Shown: one piece after another, positions 1 to 6,702 of the stretch
How positions within the stretch are numbered: position 1 is the first letter of the stretch
Layout of the letters: each line of letters begins with the position of its first letter
DNA from: Hyphomicrobiales bacterium
GTDB taxonomy: Bacteria > Pseudomonadota > Alphaproteobacteria > Rhizobiales > Aestuariivirgaceae
NCBI GenBank assembly: GCA_023266715.1
Contig: JAHFPK010000065.1
Coordinates: 1-11,038, forward strand
Reading direction: 5' to 3'
Length of the DNA: 11,038 bases
The notes under the pieces: generated by a model
The model's database searches: none
The model's input: only the letters and a program-made list of their open reading frames with translations
Told to the model about the DNA's origin: nothing
Translations under genes and position numbers: made by a program

Positions 1-58
1 ACGTCTTGTCCCCCTGTCCGAGGTCATCAAGGGTATCGTCGGGCGCGAGAAGTTTCAT
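1..58 (-). CDS. 5' fragment of an unidentified gene downstream of ligA
   Basis: A minus-strand frame opens with ATG at 58..56, just after an in-frame TAA at 64..62, and stays open to the window edge. The visible peptide is MKLLAPDDTLDDLGQGDKT. It lies 48 bp beyond the ligA stop and has the same orientation, so it could be the next gene of the recN-ligA unit. No clear Shine-Dalgarno sequence precedes the ATG. Nineteen residues are too few to name a family, and the plus strand is also open here in two frames, so whether this is a gene is uncertain. Confidence 0.35.
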   Translation of the reverse strand, partial: MKLLAPDDTLDDLGQGDKT

Positions 59-106
59 GGGTTATATTTAGCAGTCCGGCCAGGAAACGCCTGTACAGAA
101 TTGCGC

Positions 107-2206
107 TTACTTGCCATTACCCACGCGGCGGAACCATTCCGCCTCGTCGATCACCTCAACCCCATGTTTTTGGGCTTCCTTGAGCTTGGATCCAGCACCC
201 GGACCGGCCACGAGCAGGTCCGTCTTCTTGGAAACCGAACCGGAAACCTTGGCTCCCAGCCGCTCCGCCATGGACTTGGCTTCCTCCCGCGTCATCATTT
301 CCAGGGCCCCGGTAAACACCACGGTTTTTCCAGACACGGGCGAAGAAGCAGCAACAGCGGCAAGTGCAGCAAGTGTGACATGCTTCAGAAGCTCATCCAC
401 CACTTCCACATTATGTTGCTCGGCGAAGAATTGCGCGATCGATTCAGCCACGACGGCCCCAATGCCATCCAGCGCATTGAGTTCATTCCAGGCCTCTGAA
501 TCAGGCCACGCGGCAATCATTTGATCCCTGAAAAATTTTGCCGAACCATAGGACCGCGCCAGAACCCGCGCCGTTGTCTCGCCCACATGGCGAATGCCGA
601 GCGCGAAAATGAACCGGTCAAGGGCGATATTGCGCCGCTGATCAATGGCCTCAAAGAGTTTCTTGACGCTGGCCTCACCCCAACCCTCGCGATCCCGCAA
701 TTTCTTCAAGGCGCGTTTGTCGCGGGCTTCAAGCGTGAAAATATCGGAGGGCGATTGAATGAGGCCATCGTGATAAAATTCTTCAATGATCTTGTCGCCC
801 AGCCCCTCGATATCAAAAGCATTGCGCGAGGCGAAATGCTTGAGCCGTTCAACTCTTTGCGCCGGGCAAATAAGTCCGCCCGTGCAGCGCCGCACAGCAT
901 CGGTCTTGCCGGTTTCACGTTCCTCACGTTCCGCATGGCTGCCGCAGGCCGGGCAGACTTTGGGAAATTCATAAGGTTTCGCGCCGCGCGGCCGCTTCTC
1001 TATCACCATAGCAACAATCTGCGGAATCACATCTCCCGCCCGCTGCACAATTACGGTATCGCCAATGCGCAAATCCTTGCGGGCAATCTCGTCCTCATTG
1101 TGCAGCGTGGCATTAGACACCACAACGCCGCCAACAGTGACAGGCCTGAGCCTAGCAACGGGGGTCAAGGCTCCCGTGCGCCCCACTTGAATGTCGATGC
1201 CTTCCAGAACCGTAGTGGCCTTTTCCGCCGCAAACTTGTGGGCAATGGCCCAGCGGGGCGAGCGCGAGACAAAGCCCAAACGCTCCTGCCAGTCCAACCG
1301 GTTCACCTTGTAAACAACACCATCTATATCGTAGCCCAAGTCGGCGCGACGCTCCTCGACACTGCGATAATGGGAAAGCAATTCTTCAGACGAACGGCAG
1401 ACCTTCATCAGCGGGTTGACTGGAAAACCCAGCTTCTTGAACCCCATCACCGCATCCCACTGGGTTTTTCCCGGATGCTCCGGTGCTTCGCCCCAAGCAT
1501 AGGCAAAGAAGCGCAAAGGCCTTGAAGCGGTAATTGACGAATCCAGCTGGCGCAAACTGCCAGCCGCCGCGTTCCGCGGATTGGCAAAAGTCTTTTCACC
1601 CTCTTGATTCTGTTTCTTATTAAGTGCCGCAAAATCCTTGTGGGACATATATATTTCGCCGCGAACTTCGAGAACAGCTGGAGCCCTGCCTTCAAGTTTC
1701 GCAGGCACATCCCTGATTGTCAGCACATTGGCGGTGACATTTTCCCCTTCCGCCCCATCGCCGCGCGTTGCAGCCTGCACCAGTTTTCCGCTTTCGTAGC
1801 GAAGCGAAATCGACAGTCCATCGATCTTTGGTTCGGCGGTCACTTCGATCTCGGTATCTGCGGGCAGGTTCAAAAACCGCCGCACCCGCCCCAGAAACTC
1901 CGCGACATCTTCATCATCAAAAGCGTTACCAAGTGACAGCATCGGCACCCGGTGCTGCACTTTTCCGAACTTCTCCTGGGGTGCCGCACCCACCCGCTTT
2001 GACGGGGAATCGGCCAGCACAAGTTCCGGAAAGCGCTCCTCAAGCGCTGCATTGCGCAAGCGAAGCGCATCATACTCCGCATCGGATATCGTCGGCGCAT
2101 CCTGGCTGTGATAGCGCACATCATGCTCGGATATTTCTGCGGCAAGGCGCTTCAACTCCGCCTTGGCTTCAGCCAGACTCATCTGGTCCGGAGATTTTTC
2201 AGCCAT
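107..2206 (-). CDS. ligA: NAD+-dependent DNA ligase LigA
   Basis: This cytoplasmic enzyme seals nicks in duplex DNA during lagging-strand replication and excision repair, using NAD+ as AMP donor. The 699 residues contain the full family architecture. An N-terminal Ia region has YHSQD at 32-36, the NAD+ (NMN) contact motif. The adenylation domain has the AMP-accepting lysine K127 in KIDG. An OB fold follows at about 335-405. A four-cysteine zinc finger uses C418, C421, C441 and C447. A helix-hairpin-helix region spans about 455-600 and a C-terminal BRCT domain about 622-699. The length fits the family (about 650-720). The ATG lies 3 bp after the recN TAA, with a GGGG tract 7 nt upstream, so ligA is probably co-transcribed and translationally coupled with recN. 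No key residue appears to be missing. Confidence 0.98.
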   Translation of the reverse strand: MAEKSPDQMSLAEAKAELKRLAAEISEHDVRYHSQDAPTISDAEYDALRLRNAALEERFPELVLADSPSKRVGAAPQEKFGKVQHRVPMLSLGNAFDDEDVAEFLGRVRRFLNLPADTEIEVTAEPKIDGLSISLRYESGKLVQAATRGDGAEGENVTANVLTIRDVPAKLEGRAPAVLEVRGEIYMSHKDFAALNKKQNQEGEKTFANPRNAAAGSLRQLDSSITASRPLRFFAYAWGEAPEHPGKTQWDAVMGFKKLGFPVNPLMKVCRSSEELLSHYRSVEERRADLGYDIDGVVYKVNRLDWQERLGFVSRSPRWAIAHKFAAEKATTVLEGIDIQVGRTGALTPVARLRPVTVGGVVVSNATLHNEDEIARKDLRIGDTVIVQRAGDVIPQIVAMVIEKRPRGAKPYEFPKVCPACGSHAEREERETGKTDAVRRCTGGLICPAQRVERLKHFASRNAFDIEGLGDKIIEEFYHDGLIQSPSDIFTLEARDKRALKKLRDREGWGEASVKKLFEAIDQRRNIALDRFIFALGIRHVGETTARVLARSYGSAKFFRDQMIAAWPDSEAWNELNALDGIGAVVAESIAQFFAEQHNVEVVDELLKHVTLAALAAVAASSPVSGKTVVFTGALEMMTREEAKSMAERLGAKVSGSVSKKTDLLVAGPGAGSKLKEAQKHGVEVIDEAEWFRRVGNGK

Positions 2207-2209
2207 GGC

Positions 2210-3880
2210 TTAGCCCCGGCTTGCCAACAAACGATCGGCCTGGGCCCGCGCCTCATCGGTCACCTGTGCGCCGGAGAGCATGCGCGCCACTTCCTCACGC
2301 CGGCTCTTGTCGGAAAGCGATTGCACACGGGTTACCATGCGGTGGCTGCCAACCTCTTCCATTTTTGAAATCAGCATGTGTTCACCGGCTCGCGCCGCGA
2401 CCTGCGGTGAATGGGTAACAGCCAGGACCTGCAGCCCTTGCGCCATGCGGGCCAAGCGTCCGCCAATGGCATCGGCCACGGCGCCACCCACGCCCGTATC
2501 AATTTCGTCAAAAATCAAGGTCGGCGCCGATCCCTTGGCCGCAAGAATGACTTTCAGCGCCAGCATGAAGCGCGCCAACTCGCCGCCGGAGGCCACTTTC
2601 ATAAGCTGCGAAAGCGGCGTTCCCGGATTCGCAGCCACAACGAATTCAACCCGGTCTATGCCCGTAGGCCCTGGCCTTCCCGCATCGCTGGTAATCTGCG
2701 TTTCAAACCTGGCTTTCTCAAGCTTGAGCGGCGGCAATTCCGCCTGCACCGCCTTGTCCAATTTCTTGGCCACACTCTTGCGCGAAGCACTCAAGGCGTC
2801 GGCCGCCACATCATAATCCCTCTGCGCTGCTGCCTTTTGCGCCTCCAATTTTTCCAGGCGCTGGCCACTATCAGTCAGAGCCGACAATTCCTTTTCAAAT
2901 CGCTCCCGCGTAATGGCCAAGTCATCAACCGTGCATTTATGCTTGCGCGCTGCCGCGCGTAACGCGAACAATCGCTCTTCTGATTTTTCCAATTCCGAGG
3001 GATTGAATGAAAACGATCGCTGTGCATCCGCCAAAGCCCTGTTGGCCTCGTTCATTTCAACCAGCACCCTGTCAAGTGCGGCACATGCCTGGTCCAGCCT
3101 GCCACCCGCTGCCTCACGCCGCCGTTCCAGCTTGCGAAGCGCCGCATTCAACCGCGCTTCGATAGCTCGGTCACCGGACAAAACGCTTTCCGCTTCGCTC
3201 AGGGCTGAAGCATACTGCTCCGCATGCATCATCACCTGGCGCGCACTTGCAAGTTTCAGCTCTTCATCCGGTTGCGGATCAAGCACCCGCAACTCTTCCA
3301 CCGCATGTCCAATATAGTCGCGCTCGGCCTCGGCCCGCGCCATCAAATCGCGATGGGCCGCCAGTTCGTTTGTGATATCACTTAACGCCTGCCAAAGCCT
3401 TTCAACTTCAGCCGCCTGTTCATCCAGATCACCATAGGCATCAACAAGACGCCGGTGATTGGCCACGTCCACCAGGGCGCGGTCTGCATGCTGCCCGTGA
3501 ATTTCCGCCAGGCTTCCCGCAATCTGCCGGAGAAAACTCAGGCTCACCGGTTGCTCATTGATGGTGGCGCGGCTAGGGCCATCGGAATTCTGAATGCGGC
3601 GGATAACCAGCTCGCCTTCCGTCTCAATGCCCTGCTCTTCCAATACACGAAGTACCGCATGGTCCTTGGGCAACATGAAACCTGCGGTCACAACACCCCT
3701 GCTCGCCCCGTGGCGCACCAAGCCTGAATCACCGCGCGCGCCAAGGGCCAGGCCCAGTGCATCGAGAAGGATGGATTTTCCGGCTCCGGTTTCACCGGTC
3801 AAAACCGTCAAGCCCTCTTCCAGCGAGATGTCCAGTTTCTCGATGAGCACAATATCGCGGATGGAAAGTGCAGTGAGCAT
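2210..3880 (-). CDS. recN: DNA repair protein RecN (SMC-like ATPase)
   Basis: RecN is an SMC-family ATPase recruited early to DNA double-strand breaks, where it promotes RecA-dependent recombinational repair. The 556-residue protein shows a Walker A motif GETGAGKS (29-36), a Q-loop region IHGQ (127-130), long charged helices for the coiled-coil arms (about 150-380), an ABC signature ASGGE (430-434), Walker B LIFDEID (455-461) and a switch histidine H490 in VTHSP. The length matches the family. The start MLTALSIRDIVLIEKL is the usual RecN N-terminus, so ATG at 3880 is chosen although no good Shine-Dalgarno sequence is visible. It begins 46 bp after the bamD stop. That spacer holds a GANTC site (GAGTC, 3896-3900). 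I see no SOS box, though I could not score the spacer formally. Confidence 0.98.
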   Translation of the reverse strand: MLTALSIRDIVLIEKLDISLEEGLTVLTGETGAGKSILLDALGLALGARGDSGLVRHGASRGVVTAGFMLPKDHAVLRVLEEQGIETEGELVIRRIQNSDGPSRATINEQPVSLSFLRQIAGSLAEIHGQHADRALVDVANHRRLVDAYGDLDEQAAEVERLWQALSDITNELAAHRDLMARAEAERDYIGHAVEELRVLDPQPDEELKLASARQVMMHAEQYASALSEAESVLSGDRAIEARLNAALRKLERRREAAGGRLDQACAALDRVLVEMNEANRALADAQRSFSFNPSELEKSEERLFALRAAARKHKCTVDDLAITRERFEKELSALTDSGQRLEKLEAQKAAAQRDYDVAADALSASRKSVAKKLDKAVQAELPPLKLEKARFETQITSDAGRPGPTGIDRVEFVVAANPGTPLSQLMKVASGGELARFMLALKVILAAKGSAPTLIFDEIDTGVGGAVADAIGGRLARMAQGLQVLAVTHSPQVAARAGEHMLISKMEEVGSHRMVTRVQSLSDKSRREEVARMLSGAQVTDEARAQADRLLASRG

Positions 3881-3926
3881 GCATGGACTATAGCTGAGTC
3901 TTTTAGTTCAGCGCGAGAGGCTTTTA

Positions 3927-4853
3927 TCAGAGTGGATTGAGCTTCCGGAAGGTCCGGCTAATCCATGAACTCTGGTTCTCAACGGGCTGCTGGCCATCGC
4001 TTGAAACCAGGGTATAGGCATCCTTATACCATTGGCTGTTGGGAAAATTTTGCCCCAGCACAGCCGCCGCCGTTTGCGCTTCCGAGACAACCCCCAAAGC
4101 CATGTAGCCCTCCGTCAACCGATAAAGGGCTTCCGGCACCTGGGAGGTCGTCTGATAATCTGTCACTACTTTCTTGAAGCGGTTGATGCCGGCAAGATAG
4201 GATCCCTTCTTGAGATAGTAGCGTCCAACTTCCATTTCCTTGCCCGCCAGATGGTCACGCGCCAAAACAGCTTTCTTCGCCGCGTCTGCGGCATAGGGTG
4301 ATTGCGGAAAGCGCTTGCTCACTTCTTCCAGGGCTTCCAGGGCCTTTTCGGTTTTTGATTGATCCCTGCGCACATCGCTGATTTGCTCGTATTGTGAAAT
4401 GGCCATCAGATAATAGGCATAGGCCGAATCCTTGTGGCCGGGATGCAAAGTGATAAAGCGTTCCGCCGCATTGATCGCATCGTCATAGGCATTAAGCTGA
4501 TAATTGGCGAACGCCTGCATCAACAGCGCCTTGGTCGCCCATTTCGAATAAGGATGCTGGCGCTCAACCTCGGCAAAGCTTTTGGCGGCTGCCTTGTAGG
4601 ACCCTGACCTCAGCCTTTCGAGTCCGGTATTATAAAGGTCAGCTACAGGATCGCTCTTCGCCGGAGCCTCGTCGCCGGGGCTCATGGCACCACCGGTCAG
4701 CCCCACACTCGTCGTTGCAGCAGGCGTTGAGTCACCGCCAAGAACATCCTTGATCACGCTGGCTGTCGAACACCCCGCAAGCATCAGCGCAACGGCACCA
4801 ACGCACAACAAACGCAGGGGTTGAATAGTATGATCTCTAACGGCAAGAACCAT
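3927..4853 (-). CDS. bamD: Outer membrane assembly lipoprotein BamD (ComL/YfiO)
   Basis: BamD is the essential lipoprotein of the BAM complex and works with BamA to fold beta-barrel proteins into the outer membrane. From ATG at 4853 the product has 308 residues. The signal sequence carries basic residues (R6, R14), a hydrophobic stretch and the lipobox LAGC, which gives a lipidated C28. A Thr/Ala/Ser-rich linker (about 29-68) leads into TPR-like helical repeats (about 71-284), including the family-typical block around EMEVGRYYLKKGSYLAGINRF at 206-226. A TTG two codons upstream (4859) is the alternative start. I prefer ATG because no strong Shine-Dalgarno sequence favours TTG. ftsZ precedes it by about 130 bp that include a strong inverted repeat, so bamD may have its own promoter. 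The neighbour lpxC, common at this position in rhizobia, is absent. Confidence 0.96.
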   Translation of the reverse strand: MVLAVRDHTIQPLRLLCVGAVALMLAGCSTASVIKDVLGGDSTPAATTSVGLTGGAMSPGDEAPAKSDPVADLYNTGLERLRSGSYKAAAKSFAEVERQHPYSKWATKALLMQAFANYQLNAYDDAINAAERFITLHPGHKDSAYAYYLMAISQYEQISDVRRDQSKTEKALEALEEVSKRFPQSPYAADAAKKAVLARDHLAGKEMEVGRYYLKKGSYLAGINRFKKVVTDYQTTSQVPEALYRLTEGYMALGVVSEAQTAAAVLGQNFPNSQWYKDAYTLVSSDGQQPVENQSSWISRTFRKLNPL

Positions 4854-4934
4854 TCGCAACTAACTTTCAATTCTGAATAGCCGCACAGTCTAGCCTATCG
4901 TGCCAGGAACATGAAGCAGATAGCGTTAGAAGCA

Positions 4935-4968
4935 CGAAACCCGGCGGAAATGTGACCACCGGGTTTCG
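4935..4968 (-). terminator. Strong inverted repeat after ftsZ, possible terminator or 3' stabiliser
   Basis: The arms CGAAACCCGG (4935-4944) and CCGGGTTTCG (4959-4968) are perfect 10-bp complements. Two further G-C pairs form inside after one C/A mismatch, leaving an 8-nt loop. The repeat sits 20 bp past the ftsZ stop in the ftsZ-bamD spacer. On the transcribed (minus) strand it is followed by TGCTTCTAACG, not a run of T, so it is not a textbook Rho-independent terminator. It could be an attenuator, an mRNA 3'-end stabiliser or a protein site. The remaining spacer (4860-4934) has no promoter I can call with confidence. Confidence 0.55.
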
Positions 4969-4988
4969 AATTTAAGTTATGCAATCAA

Positions 4989-6527
4989 TCAGTTGGCTTG
5001 GCGGCGCAGGAAGGCCGGAATAGTCAGCTGATCATCATCCAGATTGGGATCAATATAGGCTTGCGGTTCAGGAGGTGTCTGGCGTGGCTGGTGGGCAGAC
5101 TGAATTTTTGGTTCTGCGCGCACCGCCATTACCGGCTCCCGGGCCACTGGAGCGGGATCATCCCTCCGTCCCAGACCAACATTTGCCAGGCGCTCAAACA
5201 AGCCCTTTTTCTTGCGCGCCGCATGCTCGGCAATATGCTCAATGCGGTTTTGCTGGGCCGCAATCTGCTTTTGCGCGATGGGTGGAAAATCTTCGATGGG
5301 AGGAATGCGCTGGCTGCGCATTTTTGGCGAAGCCTTGGCCGCAACCTGTTCTTCAAACTCCTCTTCAACCTCAGGCTTAACAACCGCTTGTTTTGCGGGA
5401 GCCGGAGTTTTGTTCGCCGTAGGCGTTGCGCGCGCCGCCATTGGCGCCGGCTTTACGACCTTCGGAGCTGATGTTTGCTGTTTGCCCGTATAGCCAAATG
5501 ATGCGGTCGCAACCTCTGACGTTTCCTCTTCACCTTCCGCCGGAACAGAACTTGTCAAAAGTTCCTGGGCAAGGCCTGTAGCCACAACGGAAACACGCAT
5601 CGTCCCTTCAAGGGAATCATCAAATGTGGCACCAAGAATGATATTGGCTTCCGGATCCACTTCCTCACGAATACGCGTTGCTGCTTCATCTACCTCATAA
5701 AGTGTCAAGTCTGGTCCGCCCGAAATTGAAATCAGAAGTCCGCGCGCCCCGCGCATCGAGACATCATCAAGCAAAGGATTTGAGATCGCAGCTTCCGCCG
5801 CTTCAATGGCCCGTTTCTCGCCAGTGGCTTCGCCGGTGCCCATCATCGCCCGGCCCATTTCGCTCATGATGGCGCGAACGTCGGCAAAGTCGAGATTGAT
5901 CAGGCCTTCCTTGGTCATCAATTCCGTTATGGAGGCTACACCCGAATAGAGCACCTGGTCTGCCATGGCAAAGGCCGCGGCAAAGGTCGTCTTTTCATTG
6001 GCAACGCGGAACAGGTTCTGGTTCGGAATGACAATCAGGGTATCAACATATTGTGCCAGTTGTTCAATGCCGCGCTCGGCTGTTTGCAGGCGCCTGATCC
6101 CTTCAAAATGGAAAGGCTTGGTCACCACGCCAACAGTCAAAATGCCCTGCTCTTTTGCCGCGCGCGCAATGACGGGAGCAGCCCCTGTGCCCGTACCGCC
6201 ACCCATGCCCGCGGTAATGAAAGCCATGTGGGCGCCCGCGAGATAATCGAGAATTTCTGGAAGTGCTTCCTCAGCGGCTGCCGCACCAATTTGCGGTTGT
6301 GACCCGGCCCCAAGGCCTTGCGTAAGGGCTGTCCCCATTTGCACCCGGCGTGATGCCGAGTTTTGCATAAGCGCCTGCGCGTCGGTATTTGCCACGACGA
6401 ACTCGACACCTTCAAGGCGACTTTCAATCATGTTGTTGACGGCGTTGCCGCCTGCGCCTCCTACCCCAAAAACCGTAATACGGGGCTTAAGCTCTGAAAG
6501 ATTAGGAATATTGAGATTGATTGTCAT
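4989..6527 (-). CDS. ftsZ: Cell division protein FtsZ
   Basis: FtsZ is the tubulin-like GTPase that polymerises into the Z-ring at midcell and recruits the divisome. The 512-residue protein has the nucleotide-binding glycines GVGGAGGNAV (21-30), the tubulin signature GGGTGTG (109-115) and the T7 synergy loop with N211, D213 and D216, which completes GTP hydrolysis across the filament interface. After the globular core (to about 325) comes a disordered Ala/Pro/Lys/Glu-rich linker of about 165 residues. The C-terminal conserved peptide is IPAFLRRQAN (503-512), the tail that binds FtsA and other membrane tethers. The long linker is normal for alphaproteobacteria. The ATG at 6527 follows GGAAG by 5 nt. 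The gene is separated from ftsA by 175 bp with candidate promoter and CtrA/CcrM-like sites, so it is probably also transcribed independently of ftsQA. Confidence 0.99.
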   Translation of the reverse strand: MTINLNIPNLSELKPRITVFGVGGAGGNAVNNMIESRLEGVEFVVANTDAQALMQNSASRRVQMGTALTQGLGAGSQPQIGAAAAEEALPEILDYLAGAHMAFITAGMGGGTGTGAAPVIARAAKEQGILTVGVVTKPFHFEGIRRLQTAERGIEQLAQYVDTLIVIPNQNLFRVANEKTTFAAAFAMADQVLYSGVASITELMTKEGLINLDFADVRAIMSEMGRAMMGTGEATGEKRAIEAAEAAISNPLLDDVSMRGARGLLISISGGPDLTLYEVDEAATRIREEVDPEANIILGATFDDSLEGTMRVSVVATGLAQELLTSSVPAEGEEETSEVATASFGYTGKQQTSAPKVVKPAPMAARATPTANKTPAPAKQAVVKPEVEEEFEEQVAAKASPKMRSQRIPPIEDFPPIAQKQIAAQQNRIEHIAEHAARKKKGLFERLANVGLGRRDDPAPVAREPVMAVRAEPKIQSAHQPRQTPPEPQAYIDPNLDDDQLTIPAFLRRQAN

Positions 6528-6577
6528 GACAGCTTCCGGAAATGTTTTTCCCCACCGTCATCTTTCTTACTCAAACA

Positions 6578-6592
6578 ATAACAAATGGTTAA
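6578..6592 (-). promoter_or_regulatory. CtrA-like binding box upstream of ftsZ
   Basis: The minus strand reads TTAACCATTTGTTAT, which fits the alphaproteobacterial CtrA consensus TTAA-N7-TTAA with a single mismatch in the last base. It ends 50 bp before the ftsZ start codon. In Caulobacter CtrA is known to repress ftsZ; a similar role here is inferred from the motif and its position. Chance occurrence in an AT-rich spacer cannot be excluded. Confidence 0.45.
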
Positions 6593-6604
6593 CGCGCGCT
6601 AACC
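6587..6604. repeat. 18-bp GC-rich near-palindrome in the ftsZ spacer
   Basis: The plus strand reads GGTTAACGCGCGCTAACC. It is palindromic except for one non-complementary pair (A6592/C6599). It lies between the putative -35 and -10 of ftsZ and overlaps the left half of the CtrA-like box. It could be a dimeric repressor site or a small RNA hairpin in transcripts reading through from ftsA. Confidence 0.5.
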
Positions 6605-6640
6605 AAGTCTCTCAATCTTGCTTAAAATATGCCTCAAACT

Positions 6641-6645
6641 GATTC
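6641..6645. promoter_or_regulatory. GANTC (CcrM-type) methylation site upstream of ftsZ
   Basis: GATTC (GAATC on the other strand) is a GANTC site 113 bp upstream of the ftsZ ATG. In Caulobacter and relatives the adenine methyltransferase CcrM modifies GANTC, and methylation together with GcrA stimulates transcription of division genes including ftsZ. The motif is only 5 bp, so its presence is suggestive. The methyltransferase itself is not in this window. Confidence 0.4.
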
Positions 6646-6672
6646 AAAATGGTGCGAAAGCCTTAAATTTTA

Positions 6673-6684
6673 GGGCCAAGGCCC
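6673..6684 (-). terminator. Short hairpin after ftsA, weak attenuator candidate
   Basis: GGGCC-TT-GGCCC (minus strand) can pair over 4-5 bp. It lies 18 bp past the ftsA stop and is followed on the minus strand by TAAAATTTAAGG. The stem is short and the T-tract interrupted, so it may only partly reduce read-through from ftsA into ftsZ or have no function. Confidence 0.25.
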
Positions 6685-6702
6685 GCAAATATATTTTTTG
6701 GT

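Larger units (their letters stand above)
6578..6606 (-). promoter_or_regulatory. Candidate sigma70-type promoter for ftsZ
   Basis: On the minus strand TTGGTT (6606..6601) and TGTTAT (6583..6578) are separated by exactly 17 nt, the optimal spacing for a housekeeping promoter. The elements match TTGACA/TATAAT only partly (TTG in the -35, four of six in the -10). Transcription would start about 45 nt before the ftsZ ATG. The -10 overlaps the CtrA-like box, the geometry expected of repression. This is inference from sequence only. Confidence 0.4.

Noticed and set aside
59..106. CAGG/CCTG hairpin after ligA as a terminator
   Set aside because: The stem is only 4 bp and no T-tract follows on the minus strand.
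231..244. Possible inactivation of FtsA because phosphate-2 has Glu233 for Asp (residue positions, not bases)
   Set aside because: The change is conservative, the surrounding glycines and other actin motifs are intact, and FtsA proteins are known to vary at this motif.
521..1525. 334-codon open frame on the plus strand opposite ligA
   Set aside because: It lies wholly antisense to the well-conserved ligA adenylation and OB domains and has no recognisable domain; long antisense frames are common in GC-rich coding DNA.
1768..2418. 216-codon plus-strand frame across the ligA/recN junction
   Set aside because: It is a Pro/Ala/Arg/His-rich low-complexity translation antisense to two confirmed genes, typical of a shadow frame.
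4854..4934. TGGCAC-type sigma54 promoter before bamD
   Set aside because: TGGCAC is present on the minus strand, but no properly spaced TTGC -12 element follows, so the match is not supported.
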